Shown: positions 10,901 to 20,819 of the stretch, one piece after another
How the letters are laid out: each line of letters begins with the position of its first letter
Position numbering within the stretch: position 1 is the first letter of the stretch
Source: Acorus gramineus
Lineage: Eukaryota; Streptophyta; Magnoliopsida; Acorales; Acoraceae
Assembly (NCBI GenBank): GCA_030737835.1
Contig: JAUJYN010000029.1
Span: 2,010,845-2,074,844 of the forward strand
Length of the DNA: 64,000 nucleotides
Direction of reading: 5' to 3'
Notes under the pieces: generated by a model
The model's input: only the letters and a program-made list of their open reading frames with translations
Database searches by the model: none
Told to the model about the DNA's origin: nothing
Position numbers and translations under genes: made by a program

Positions 10901-12465
10901 TGAGAAAATATTGTCAAGACAATAGAATGAATTAATATAATGACATAAAGGTTGTGTAGAGAAATCATCCTGTTAGAATCCAGAAGATTGAGCAAGGTAT
11001 ACTGAGGAGCTATGCAGATGGAAGGATTCATTCAATGGTGCACAAGCCTACGGTCAGGGCTTCGGGCAGAATTCTAGTTGCCTAGGCTGGCAACATTTAG
11101 ACAAAGAAGGAGTGTCGTATAGGAGCTTACTCTGTTTCTGTGCTGCTTGAGAACAGAGTGTATAATTGAGAAAAATATCTAATGGTGATTTGAAATTTTT
11201 CCATCGTTGAAAAAGTTCAATTCTTTAAAAGGGTGTCTCTTTGAAGGATTGGTTAAGTTTTAAAAACTGAAAACAAGCTGCAAATTTCAAGTGACTCTAA
11301 TATTTGATTTTTTATAATTAATCTTTGACATTTTATGTTGGAAAAATTTTAAAGTACTAGAAAATGTAACATTCTTCTCATTATTCCCAACCATTCTATA
11401 ATCCCCCCATAACCCAATATCAAATCTTCAATTTTTCAAAACACTTTAATTTGAATTCAATTGATCGATTTTCAAAACCAGTCATGGGCTTTCATAATCA
11501 TTCAATGTGATTAAGACACCCATAATAATTATTTCATCTATCTCTTATATTTGTTCAATCACCATCTCCAAATTTAACACACACCCAAATGATTATTTGT
11601 TGGGTCTTTTTACATCCAAAGGCAAGACTAAAGCCATTGGAACGTATAGTCAATAGAATCAAGATGAAAGTGATGAATAATTGGCTTTAAACTTAGATGC
11701 TTGCAGTCGCAGATGGCATGACACAAGTAGATTTTTACCTAAGCAATTAGTTGAGACAGCATCTCAACTCTAAACTTGGTGTAAGAAAAAATTCATATTA
11801 AAAAAATCCATAAAACAAGCCTCTAAAAGTCTATCAGAGTTAATAAATTGTCAATCAAAATCCATCTGTTGAAGTCTGTAAAAATTTGTAGTCTACAATT
11901 TAATAAACCTTATCTATTAAAGTCTCAATCGACAATTCCCACATTTCACCTTATCATCAGTAATCCTTCTGTCCTTTCCGCTACAATTTCTTGGAAATAC
12001 AGCATTTTCTGCCAGAGGTACCTTATACGCTACAAATATATAAAACTACAGCTTTGATCTTTAGACCCCTCCTGTAAGCCAGCAAAGCAAAATCCATTGC
12101 AACATAAGAATCAAACGGTCGTCTAAGTTCCAAAAAACCCTCTCAATCACAAGTAAATGTATGGATCCTCAAAGTCCCTCCACTCTCCTCTCCGTTTCAC
12201 ATCACTCAATGCATCAAGTGAGGGAATCCAACGAAAAACCAGCAAATCGTGTAGACAGAGAGAGAGAGAGAGAGAGAGAGACCTGTATCAGAAGCTCGGA
12301 TTTGGCGGAGGGAGAGGGTCCAACGATCTCGACGACGTTGCCGATGCGGAGGGGGAGGCGTTGGAGGGGAGGTGGAAAGTGGAGGATCGGGCGCTCCCTG
12401 GAAACCCTAGAGAACATGTCACTCGCGCTCTCCTCCACACGTACCCATTCCCTCGGCGTCGCCAT
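1785..12465 (-). CDS. XRCC2: XRCC2-like RAD51 paralogue, multi-exon gene, 3' end unresolved
   Basis: This is the plant homologue of XRCC2, a RAD51 paralogue. In known systems XRCC2 acts in the BCDX2 complex to help RAD51 load during homologous recombination in the nucleus. Six minus-strand exons can be joined with matching phases: 12465-12283, 10817-10670, 6639-6476 (start uncertain), 3638-3568, 2910-2848 and 1902-1785, giving about 249 codons. Diagnostic features are a Walker A-like loop GPSPSAKS in exon 1 (alanine replaces the usual second glycine), CILPKEW at the start of exon 2 with LDCRFDILRLSQLLKH later, RRFIYVRCYNSLEFLAALK in exon 3, a Walker B-like LLIDS across the exon 4/5 junction followed by ISAFYWMDR, and QPVLVFATKATI in exon 6. 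The C-terminal 60 or more residues of the family are not convincingly found. No stop or frameshift is seen in the six exons. Introns of 0.7-4.2 kb hold LINE remnants. Confidence 0.9.
2141..2211. repeat. 36-bp tandem duplication
   Basis: Two adjacent copies of a unit beginning ACTCTGAATGAAGTAACTAG at 2141 and 2177, nearly identical, inside an XRCC2 intron. It is a recent local duplication with no evident function. Confidence 0.8.
2848..2910 (-). CDS. XRCC2: XRCC2-like exon 5
   Basis: A 63-nt exon between acceptor TTTTTTCAG and donor GTAATT. With the last two bases of exon 4 it completes LLIDS-ISAFYWMDR, the Walker B region and the conserved FYW motif of XRCC2. It then encodes ACQPFQLDGDN and ends on the second base of an arginine codon. 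Confidence 0.88.
3568..3638 (-). CDS. XRCC2: XRCC2-like exon 4
   Basis: A 71-nt exon after acceptor GAATTTTAG and before a GTAGAC donor. It encodes TKRCQFQNKCENLRAGIY then FLLID and the first two bases of serine. The hydrophobic strand ending in aspartate is the Walker B-like element. The phase agrees with both neighbouring exons. Confidence 0.87.
4380..5215 (+). mobile_element. Degenerate LINE remnants (RT tail and ORF1 zinc knuckle)
   Basis: At 4552-4614 the plus strand reads VWIIWLMHNQIIFNG, the motif typical of the end of the plant LINE RT protein. At 4779-4820 another frame reads CFSCIRFEHWRTEC, a CX2CX4HX4C zinc knuckle as found in plant LINE ORF1. The order (RT tail upstream of ORF1) means two fragments, not one intact element. 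Several overlapping short open frames reflect frame decay. The segment lies inside the XRCC2 intron between exons 3 and 4. Boundaries are approximate and no duplication was recognised. Confidence 0.65.
5216..6475. other. Intron sequence, probable further LINE-derived DNA
   Basis: Minus-strand frames at 5173-5768 are open for up to 76 codons but show no motif I recognise. Position next to LINE fragments suggests decayed element DNA. From about 5770 to 6475 I see only AT-rich intron sequence. Confidence 0.3.
6476..6639 (-). CDS. XRCC2: XRCC2-like exon 3 (start uncertain)
   Basis: The exon ends CTGCCTTAAAG before donor GTAACT. It encodes EELFLACMRRFIYVRCYNSL then EFLAALK, a highly conserved XRCC2 block. 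Three acceptors would keep phase with exon 2: TTTAG before 6639 (chosen because a long T-tract precedes it on the minus strand), a more distal TTTCAG, and a proximal ATTACAG. The N-terminal 15-30 residues of this exon are therefore uncertain. cDNA would decide. Confidence 0.8.
6640..8142. other. Intron sequence with a possible MITE-like segment
   Basis: Part of the XRCC2 intron between exons 2 and 3. A segment beginning near 7062 (CAGTGTTTGGAAACACG) resembles the start of small plant DNA-element remnants, but I could not find a matching inverted end. Otherwise I see no gene. Confidence 0.3.
8156..8684 (+). mobile_element. 5'-truncated LINE insertion with 13-bp target-site duplication
   Basis: The plus strand encodes the zinc-binding tail of a LINE RT: CVLCGEEDETADHLFTACPM near 8160-8220, then, after a stop, the segment AIVWPTWLTLNQVIFKG near 8370-8420. 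It ends in an A-run at about 8674-8684. The same 13 bases, TTTCTTTCAAATC, flank it at 8143-8155 and 8685-8697. It is a clean target-primed insertion truncated at its 5' end, with stops inside. It lies in the large XRCC2 intron between exons 2 and 3. Confidence 0.87.
8701..9100 (+). mobile_element. Second LINE tail fragment
   Basis: Directly after the previous element the plus strand reads WSVTLAVCWSFWLTHNECV around 8730-8790, again the end of a plant LINE RT protein. The rest is too decayed to follow. It suggests the 8156 insertion landed in or beside an older LINE. Confidence 0.55.
9137..9454 (+). CDS. Unrecognised 105-codon open frame in an intron
   Basis: An open frame with mixed, protein-like composition, for example SDLQNEFSKLQSSN followed by basic KQLTKHIRNEDEYK. 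I recognise no family. It lies between LINE fragments in an XRCC2 intron, so it is more likely element debris than a gene. Its strand is opposite to XRCC2. Confidence 0.2.
   Translation: MHVMMPPRWKGLCRLRLFIEASLQFKNYLKVFENTSNHPSLHPLITKEDGVIHTLAMSDLQNEFSKLQSSNTMGNIIRKQLTKHIRNEDEYKTYIRSLYRSASPC
9491..9960 (-). mobile_element. LINE reverse-transcriptase fragment
   Basis: The minus strand encodes the fingers/palm start of a LINE RT: HRPISLSLLVNTRFFSKMLT, then RLKEVINFLVDDCQSTFIRG. That matches the known plant pattern of D-x-RPISL, then RLK, then QSAFVKGR. Just upstream, at about 9900-9960, FFFWDVVKG corresponds to the segment preceding the RT core. Frames are interrupted and the catalytic FADD region is absent, so this is a dead fragment. 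It lies in an XRCC2 intron. Confidence 0.75.
9961..10669. other. Intron sequence, nothing recognised
   Basis: AT-rich sequence immediately downstream, in gene sense, of XRCC2 exon 2. No features beyond the donor site at 10669-10668. Confidence 0.4.
10670..10817 (-). CDS. XRCC2: XRCC2-like exon 2
   Basis: A 148-nt exon starting after acceptor CCATTTAG and ending TTTTG before donor GTAAGA. It encodes ISINCILPKEWRGVCFDGLE, then a block that includes LDCRFDILRLSQLLKH. Human XRCC2 has the corresponding order CILPK then LFIDTDYHFDMLRL. It ends after the first base of a codon. Confidence 0.9.
10818..12256. other. XRCC2 intron 1, nothing else recognised
   Basis: About 1.4 kb of AT-rich sequence between exons 1 and 2. 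Short open frames here have no motif. No mobile-element boundary was recognised. Confidence 0.4.
12257..12281. repeat. (GA)n microsatellite abutting the XRCC2 exon 1 splice donor
   Basis: A run of about twelve GA units. On the minus strand it reads CAG/GTCTCTCTCT, so the donor GT of intron 1 runs straight into a CT repeat. Length changes here would alter the bases just inside the donor. Confidence 0.85.
12283..12465 (-). CDS. XRCC2: XRCC2-like exon 1 with start codon
   Basis: A 61-codon first exon from ATG at 12465-12463 (MATPREW) to CAG at 12283, followed by a GT donor. It carries NVVEIVGPSPSAKSELLIQ, the Walker A region of the RAD51-paralogue ATPase fold. I chose this ATG because conserved sequence starts immediately after it. 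An open frame extends 58 codons further upstream but has no conserved features and contains what is more likely 5' UTR. Confidence 0.9.
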
Positions 12466-12614
12466 TGGAGGAGAGGAGGGAAAGTGGAATGTGGTTTTTA
12501 GTAGAAGCACCGCAGTGTGCGCTCCGTGTGCTTTTGTATTGAACGAATTCACGGAGGTTTTCCTTCCATGGCTTTTAAACGGATCGGCCCCGCCGGCTAA
12601 TTGTTGTGGGAAAA

Positions 12615-12889
12615 TGTTAGACTCAGTCACTATCACCAACTAAAATTCAAATCTTACATGTTTTTATTTTTTTTAAATAGTAAACATCGTGTTATGAGAT
12701 ATATGTTTTAATAAAAAAATATATATATCTCCATTTTGAGTTGAATGAACTCATTTTTAATAAGTATAAAAAAAATTTTAATGTGGTATATATAACATCT
12801 AACTGGGTATATGTTTTACTAAGTTTTTAAAGTGGTATATAGGACTGTGTTTTGGACTGAGAACAAAATTGAGTGTAACAACACTCATT
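12615..12889 (-). mobile_element. MITE-like element copy 1, upstream of XRCC2
   Basis: An AT-rich segment of about 270 bp with short inverted ends (GAGTGTAACAACACTC at one side, a degenerate ACTCAG at the other). Read on the minus strand it aligns along its length with the segment at 50197-50436: both have ACTCA-GTTTTGTTCTCAGTC, a TTCATTCAACTC block and an AAACATGT block in the same order. It begins about 150 bp upstream of the XRCC2 start and may overlap its promoter. Confidence 0.6.
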
Positions 12890-13754
12890 GTTGTGTCATT
12901 GGTGGGCTGATGTGTCGGCTTGTGAACCAACGGTATAGTCAGGTTAGGGTGGAACTAAGCAGAAACCATGGAGATGGTGAATATGACTATTTTAATTTAT
13001 GATGGATTTTTGTAATAATCAAGCTGTCATTATACTTATATATAATGGACCGAATAATAGGGATGGCAGTGGAATTGTTCCAATAGATTACCTTAACCGA
13101 CCTAGTTTTGGAGCGAGTTCAGGGATATGAAATGAAACACGCTGAGTTTCATATGAAAAACTGGTTCACTTAGTAAAACCCGTCGTGCCCTATTGCAAAT
13201 TAATATTGAAATAAAACATATTATATATTTTATACTTATTACACATTTTTTTCTATGTCTTTTGGTATTCCAAAAACAAAAACAAAAGGGCATTCACTCA
13301 CTAGACCTACTTACAGCTGTTGGACGTTTAATTTTTCAAAAGAGAAAAAATGAATGAATAATCAATAACTAGAACTACTAACCTTCCGCAAGAGGCCAAA
13401 ATCAAAACCCCTCATTAGTCCCTCACCACGACATCAACAGCCACCAAAACACCAAGTCCGCCAGACATCCGGACCACCACCCACACCCCCATCGGCCGCC
13501 ACCCGCCGCCGACCATTACCGGTCGTGGACATCATACATCATTCTATGGTTCTTTTCGTTCCATCTTCTTGAAATGTATCACATATAATTACATTTTTAT
13601 TTAATTTTTTTATGAATTTTTTTTTCATATTCATTGATGAATATGTTCATCCATTTATCACCCTCATGGTACATATGTTTGTTGTGGTTATGCATTATTA
13701 TGATTTTAGGTACTATTTGAATTTAATAAAATACATGTGATCTTGTAGGAAATA

Positions 13755-13858
13755 ATGTCAGAACAAGGGGAAACGAGTGGACCTTCACCACTTCCATCAA
13801 ATTCAAGTCCACCACCTTCAAATCTAGTTGAAAAGGCTAGTGAAGGTGGGTCTTCACC
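13755..13858 (+). pseudogene. hAT transposase, N-terminal piece
   Basis: An ATG at 13755 opens a serine/proline-rich N-terminus (MSEQGETSGPSPLPSNSSPP), as in plant BED-type hAT transposases. The frame is cut at 13858 by LTR B and resumes at 19207. A likely splice acceptor (TTGTAG) lies just upstream, fitting a 5' UTR intron. Confidence 0.65.
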
Positions 13859-16800
13859 TGTTATATTTGTGTCACTTTTGAGTGATTAAATATCATGTTT
13901 TTATTTATTTTTAGAGTTCAAGAGCTCAATTTAAAAATATAACTGCATATCGGTGATCCTAGTATCTGCTTTAACTTACCTGTAAATTTTCGTCACGTTC
14001 TGACATCGTTTTAAAAATTATACAGTTTCAAATGGTATTTGTGTTTAGCTGTTACTAGGTTTTGGTTGGTTTTTTTATTGGGTGGGTTGTGACTCTAGGC
14101 AAGTATCGCCCCATTCTCTAACACTTAGTTCCTAATGTCTTTATTAGATGTGAGTGTAAGTTTAAGTATACCCCCTCCTTACCTCATCAGACCAAACTCA
14201 TTTGTACCTCTTTTGCCCCCATCTCACATGCTCAAAACCCTAAATTGAGTTTAATCTCTCTCTGTCTCTCTCCCCCTCTCATTCTCTCTAGGTCAGCTCC
14301 TTTTTGTGTGTGATTTTGGTGGTGCAAATGAAGATGAAGAAAAGGAAATGAAGGAAGAGTGAAAAGGATGGTAAGTGTGTGTGAACCTTGTATTTCCCCC
14401 ACCTCCCTCTTCTTTTCCATGACATTCTTTTAACCTCATTGTTTGTTTTGGCTTATGTGAGGGTGTTGATCTAGTGGTGGTTATGGCTATGCATGTGTGA
14501 TGGATTGATTGCTTGTGGTGGTGGTGGAATCCCTTGTGTGCATCCTTTTCCCTTCTTCTTCTCATGGTATGTTTGTTTCCCATTTGTGTTATGTCCCTAT
14601 TTGTGTTTATGCTTCAATGAAATATGAGTGTTGTTATCTAGTGCTTTGGGTGGTCAGCAAGGATGCATAGGTGCTGTTGTATGTGTTTTACCCTTTTCTT
14701 GTTGTTGGGAGTTTTGTGTTGTAGTAAGCCAGATTTCTGTCCTATAACAATCTTTGTAAAACTAGTACTTAGAGACATATTTTAGGATTGTGTCTTCATA
14801 TGATATGATCATCCATATGTTTAGATTCTATAAATGAAATTTGGTTTCATAATATTATATGCGTTGTCAGTTAGAACCTGACTTGCATAGACTGTTCAGA
14901 TTAGCGTAGGAAATGACCAGTTTCTGAAAATATTTTATTTCGGCCATGTAGAGGCCAAATCAGATTATAATATCTTAATTGATTATGATTCTAACATGTC
15001 AAAGAACGTGTATGATTTATTTTATAATTATTAGATGTGTATTTGGTGCTATGGAGATTATAGTTTAGGGCTGGTTGTAGTAGATGTACCAGTTTTATTT
15101 GATTGTGTGTCAAAGAGCTATTATGCATGATGTGAGAACCATCAAGAGTTAGTGTTTTGGTGAAGTTGGCTTGTATGTGTGTCAGGAGACTTCTTATTTT
15201 AATTGAGCATCATTGGTTGTGTTTTGCAACTTTCGTTAGCAGAACTCGCGACGATCCGGGTAACGGTAAGTGGTTCGATCCACCCACTTAGGAAGCGCGT
15301 AATACACGTAGCCATGCTCCATGTATTCTAAGAGCGCCGTAGTTATGTAGTATTCATATAATGGATGTATTATTAGGATTATAACTTACCATGTTACTAT
15401 GTTAGATAACGCATACTATATATATTTATAGTTTTTATTTTGCGTAAACAATTTATATCGCACCCATTACTTGTTTGTCCACCATAATACATGCATAAAT
15501 AACCATATTTTTATACATCTAATGCTAGCATGATATTATTTAATATAATTGAATATAGTATGCCATAGGAGATTCCTATATTGAATTTGTTCCATGATTA
15601 GTTAAATATATGGTATGCTATTTATCATTAAGTTTGTATGGTTCCATGATTAGCTTTGATATATTATGAAATATTAAAACTAAATATTTGAATAATAAAC
15701 CTTGCCTATCAGTAATAGGCATGTGTCGCATTTGAGATCATGCTAGGACATTATTCAATTGTAAATATAGTTAATTTTTCCGCATCTGAGGGATGCAACT
15801 TTATGGGAATTCACGAGAATTCAATAGCGTATCAGTAATGGTTAACCGATGGTGGAGGATTCATAAGTGTCATATTGTGAGTGTGGAGTGTTTCTCTTAC
15901 ACATCATCGTGCGTTGAAGCTGTCCAGCGTCGGAGCTGTCCTGCGTGGTACTACCATGATATTGGAAGGCCGCCAGTGTGACGGCCCGTGTCCCAAACCA
16001 TCGACACGTGCATGCCACGTGCCTCAAAACTCACATTTTCTTTTATAAAAAAGAAAACAAAACATCGAAATAACCACCCTATATAAACTCATCTGGTAAC
16101 AACCCTGGGATAACATATAATCATCAAGAAATATATAATCACCTATATAAGCTCACCCAGGAAAGTTTAAGCAGTCAACAGAGCATCTAACACACCTCAT
16201 ATACAGTCATCCATATATATAGAGCATTTTATCATAGGCATGGTTCACTAGACCAGCCTTTACCAAAAATAATCATATACAGATCCAAAACATCAACAAT
16301 ATCCATATCTACATATATATACCTATCACCAACTGGACGTGACCCCCAAAAGAAGACAAAGTCAACGCCCAAGAACCCCCGCCTCTACTCTGCAAAAATA
16401 GGAAAATAGAATAGAATGAGCGAAAGATGCTCAGTAAGCAACCCAGACATTCCACGCATAAGGAAAACAAGGATGACATCAAAGTCAAGCTTCATCAACA
16501 TCAGGTCAAAGCATAATAACACATGAAAGCACTCTATGATCATCAGTGGAAAACAATAACATCACTGATATATAAAAATAGGAATGAGTAGCTCAAGCGA
16601 ACACATCACAAGTGATAGGACCAATAGATATCATCAAGAAGCAACACCACTGGACTGAAGGCACATACTCTGAAATCACCCATCAAGCAAAGAAGGTCAA
16701 TTAACTCATTGATGGCACTCGAGATGTCACAATTCTACAAGAATGATAAGGGAATCACAACTCTGGCTCCTGAATGACCGAAGCGTCGGATAGACCATCT

Positions 16801-19206
16801 GCATGACCCCATCTCGGCCCCTATGTCCGGGATGTCCACATCTATACCTCTCGCGTGTGGCCCTCGGAACGTCCACCGCGGAATCGCTACCTGGCCCTCG
16901 GAACGTCCAGGCACGGCAGGGTATTCTCAAGTCCCCCTCGCTGGACCGTACGTACTCATGCACGCTGGGGAGGTAATCCTCAACCCTCACTGTAAGGTCT
17001 ATGGTCATCCAACTCCAAGAATACAAATTCAAGAGATAATATACAAGCAATGAAACACACACAGTACAAGGCTTCATGGTCGGACAACGCGACCATGCAG
17101 ATCATAGATCAATGGCAAGACACTGGGATGGATACATCATGATCAAAGGAAGGCTCACAAATCAACTATAGATTTAGTAACTCTCAAAAACTGTCTATAA
17201 CAATGTTAAATGACAACGATTAGATAATGATGATGAATCACGAAGCAAACCTCAATAATGACACTTCAAAGACTAATCTGAACTGGGATAACATAAACCA
17301 CACTCTCGAATGATAATTGAATTATAGTGGATAAATATGAAGCAAGCCTCAATGAGAAACAATTCTAATTAATAAAGGTGACATGAATAATTATGGGTCT
17401 CAACAATATAGTATAGTAACCGATCGGGTCTCAACAATATCAGAGATGATAAGAAACAACAATGAAGCGCGGAATTGGAAATAACAAACACAAATATTGG
17501 GTCACTTATAACAATACCACGTGGAATGGAATGTAGGACAAACAAATATCGATCGGGTTACTTACCTCGCAATTCACCACCTCAACTGGACTCACCCTAT
17601 TCCAACTCTTAAAACAGGCAGAGAGGAAATCCACTGATAAAAATATAATCTCAATCAGATACTAACATATAATTCTAATAATCAAGAAATTCTCATTTTC
17701 CCCCGAATCAAATCCGATGTCCTAAATACAAACCCTAAGTTAACGCAATCAAAATAACTCTCCAATTCTTATTTACCCAGCCCCAAGAACAAATTCATAT
17801 TTCAGTCCCAAATCACAATTTTTAATTTAGAACTAAAATAGAACAACCCTAGATGAAGAATAACGATGAAAAGAACAAGAATCCTTACCCAGTATGACAC
17901 GAAAAATATTCCACGAAGCTTTTCCTAATTTTTCCTAATTTTTCCCCTTTTTATTTTCCCTCAATTGAGTCTCGGACGACTCTCCCTCTCTCACATAAAT
18001 AACCACCCGCCACCGACTCACCTATCAATCAAATGAAATTTATAAATCCGCTAAAATTACCAAAGTACCCTTCCTTAATAACCTGCGCAGCCTCGACTCA
18101 AACCGCTATATCTTGTTGTAGGAGAGTCCACTTCAAATGATTCAACTTCTGTTGAAAAGGTAACGAAAATATCTACAACTTCTATGTCTAGACCAAGATC
18201 AAAAGAAGCCTCCAACTATATTAAAAATATTGACGAACAGAAGACCTCGCGATTTCTTCTTCTACGGGTAGAAATGATAAAACAGCCATAACTTTTCTAA
18301 TACAGCTCCAAATGACACCAAACCAATTTTATATGAGAGATAACTCAAAAATGAAGACTTCATATGTTTAGCGCAAAATCCAATTATGCCTCGAAGGTGC
18401 TTTCTGAAAATGTAACCAAATGCAAGGCTTCAAGAATAATAAGGATCAACAGCTTAATAACATAAACTTATCCTATTTTGCAATCCAAACACGTAAATAT
18501 TAGCATAATTCGGCATAAGAGGATCCGGGCTATTACAGCCAGGAAGAGGGCTACTGGATGATGTAGGGCGTTAGCGTATTGATTTCTTCCAAAATTCACT
18601 TGTCATCCCTATGGGAAAGGGTGAGGGTATAGTGAGGGCACGTCTTTGCGTGATTGTTTCTATCTTTGGATTTTATCCCATGTCTTGGTTGAACTGTTAT
18701 TGTACTATTGATGTGATGTAGATGTGGTGCTTGGATTCTTACCATTCACTGAGCTTATAGCTCACCCCTCGTGTGTTGTTCCTCCACCAGGGGCTGAGTT
18801 AATCTTGAAGGAGGAGCCCCATGAGGTGAGATTCCAGTAGTTGTTATAGCTCCGATCTTTTGGTTCTACGAGCGTGAGGCCATCAGCATTTTCTTACTTG
18901 TATGTTATGGTATTCGTGCTTGAGGCACATGTCGTTATTTTTAGTCGATTTTTACTAGACTTGGCTCTCATAGGACAGTAATTGTATTAATTGAATCTGT
19001 AATATTACATTGGATTACAGATTTATATCATTTTACGCTTCTGTACTTTCTGATAAGCTATCTATTATTATTGTTTTGTTAAACCAAATATGTCATATGT
19101 TGGATCATCGATGTATCCCTTGGAGTCATTATTGACCTTTTGTGTTGATCACCTGATATTTATATATATTGCTATGATCTGAGGACGGCCGCTCCAGGGC
19201 GTAACA
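13859..19206 (+). mobile_element. Solo-type LTR (B), split by LTR A
   Basis: Starts TGTTATATTTGTGTCAC and ends GGGCGTAACA, giving the TG...CA ends of an LTR. Flanks TCACC and TAACC match at 4 of 5 positions. Its left part is a diverged relative of the F and C LTRs (shared start, a TAACTGCATAT block and a following CGTCA/ACAGTTTC block). Its right part shares the CACTGAGC...GCTCACCCCTC block with F1, F2 and E. Removing LTR A leaves about 2.8 kb. No internal coding domains are present, so it is best read as a solo LTR. Superfamily (probably Ty3/Gypsy) is inference. The strand given is relative: B, E, F1 and F2 share one orientation; A, C and D have the opposite one. Confidence 0.72.
15977..18537 (-). 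mobile_element. Solo LTR (A) nested in LTR B
   Basis: Starts TGTGACGGCCCGTG and ends GGGCTATTACA, with a perfect 5-bp duplication GCCAG at 15972-15976 and 18538-18542. It is 2,561 bp long with no protein domains. Its two sides rejoin LTR B cleanly: GGAAGGCCGCCAG continues to GAAGAGGGCTACTGG, as in the related LTR E near 38930. It contains a block near 16430 (GATGCTCAGTAAGCAACCC) that resembles, inverted, the conserved CACTGAGC block of the other LTRs. The strand is relative to B. Confidence 0.88.
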
Positions 19207-19794
19207 TAACCACTAAAGAAGGAAAAAAACATCTATCATGCATAATGATTTTACAAAGAAATTGATTGATGGAATTGTGCATGTGATTTGTATTCATTGT
19301 AAAAAAAAAGTTCAAAGCTCCAAGTAAAAATGGGATCAAGCATTTGCATATGTAGGTGCAATGATGTGTGAAAAAGAAAAAAGTAAATATAAAATAACAA
19401 ATATTGTAGGCATATGCAAGAAAAAAGTGATGGAAAAGTACAAGTTAAAAATTTCACTTTTGATAAGGATATCTCACGAAGGGAGCTTGCTTATGCAATC
19501 ATAATGCATGAGTATCCGTTTTCCATTGTTAATCATACATAACTTCGGAAGTTCATTAGTTGTCTACAACTATTATTTAAAATGGTTTCACGCTACACAA
19601 TTAAGAAAAACATCATGAATTTTTATGATTCTGAGAAGGAAAAAGCCCTCAAGTTGTTGGAGAATCTTGAAAGCCGACTTGCCATCACTACCAATATGCG
19701 GACTTCCAATCAAAAGAAAGGCTACATGGTTGTGATGGTACACATTTTATTGATGACTCTTGGGTATTGCAAAGTCAAGTTCTAGGGTAAATAT
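19207..19794 (+). pseudogene. hAT transposase, BED-finger and following region
   Basis: The transposase resumes after LTR B. A BED-finger-like ICIHCKKK is readable near 19285, then SHEGSLLM near 19470, then SRLAITTNMRTSNQKKGY at about 19660-19725. The last is the conserved stretch that reads IAITTDMWTSN-QKKGY in active plant hAT elements. Stops and frameshifts occur throughout, so no product is possible. Confidence 0.75.
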
Positions 19795-20126
19795 ATTGTT
19801 TTCTTTAGTTTTTTTTACTTTATTTCATGTGCTTAAAATATATTGTTTATTTTTCATGATTGTGATATTAGTATGTCATTTGAACATAATATTAATATTT
19901 TTATTGTTTTTCTTATTAATATTCATTTGATTTAATCTTAGGTTTATTTATGTGCCTTCACATTTATTAATTTTAATATTCGCGACCTTCGAAAATGTCA
20001 TTCATGTTTAACTGGAGATGTGAAAGGCACATTAAAAATTGTGATGTGCAAGGCGGTAAATTAATTTTATTTCTTCGTGTTAGAAATGTCATTAGGGTTG
20101 TTGTCGTCATAATTGCTCCTTTTGCA

Positions 20127-20510
20127 TTGTACAAGTTGGACCATTTATGGTATGGGACGTAAATAGACCTAACTTGTATAATCTGGATGAAAAATTGTTT
20201 GTCTTGATTTGTTTTCTTGTCATTGTTTGTATGGTATAAGTTAGACTACCTGTGGAATGGGACATAGGTAGGCCTGACTTATACAAATGATTGTGTGTAA
20301 TTATGTGTATTGTTGCTTTTGTTCGTACTATATAAGTTAAAACATCTATAGTGTGGGGTGTAAGTGGGCTTAACCTATATAGTAGTTGTGATTTGCAAAT
20401 GTATTGTTGCCTTTGTCTGTGTGATTAAGTTAATCCATTTGTGGTTGGATCACTATATATCAGATTGGTGCAGCAGAAGTATTGTGGACCAAGCTTATAT
20501 GATTGCTTTG
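20127..20510. repeat. Four diverged hairpin-forming repeats
   Basis: Four units of about 90-110 bp begin near 20127, 20227, 20327 and 20418. Each has the pattern TATAAGTTAGACTACC ... GGTAGGCCTGACTTATA, so each is close to its own reverse complement and could form a stem. They lie in a stretch (about 19990-20815) that interrupts the hAT transposase between its middle and C-terminal parts. They may be tandem copies of a small palindromic element or part of the insertion that removed the transposase core. Confidence 0.55.
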
Positions 20511-20819
20511 TTGTTATGATTTTTGGTCCTTATAAAATAACTATGAAATCATAATGTTTTTAAGATGTTTTAAAAGTTTTTATCATAGATCCATGTTAGT
20601 TGTTTCTACATATAATAGATCTATGGTGTTCGAGGATTTTTGTAATATGGTTTAATTATTTTTATATACGTTTTTTTTTTATGAATCCTTTTAAATCTAG
20701 GGTTTTGAATAGAAGAATATCATGCTAGGTATAATAATATGTTATCCCTTTTCACGTGGTCCAGTTCGGTACTGACCGAACTGACTGGATCCGGTCCCAT
20801 AAGGATGATGGCATAAAAA

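Noticed and set aside
12466..12639. Upstream in-frame ATG for XRCC2 exon 1
   Set aside because: The extra 58 residues show no conserved feature, whereas MATPREW begins just where family similarity begins.
12161..12643. 160-codon plus-strand frame opposite XRCC2 exon 1
   Set aside because: It is antisense to a well-supported exon and includes the GA repeat as RERERE. No motif.
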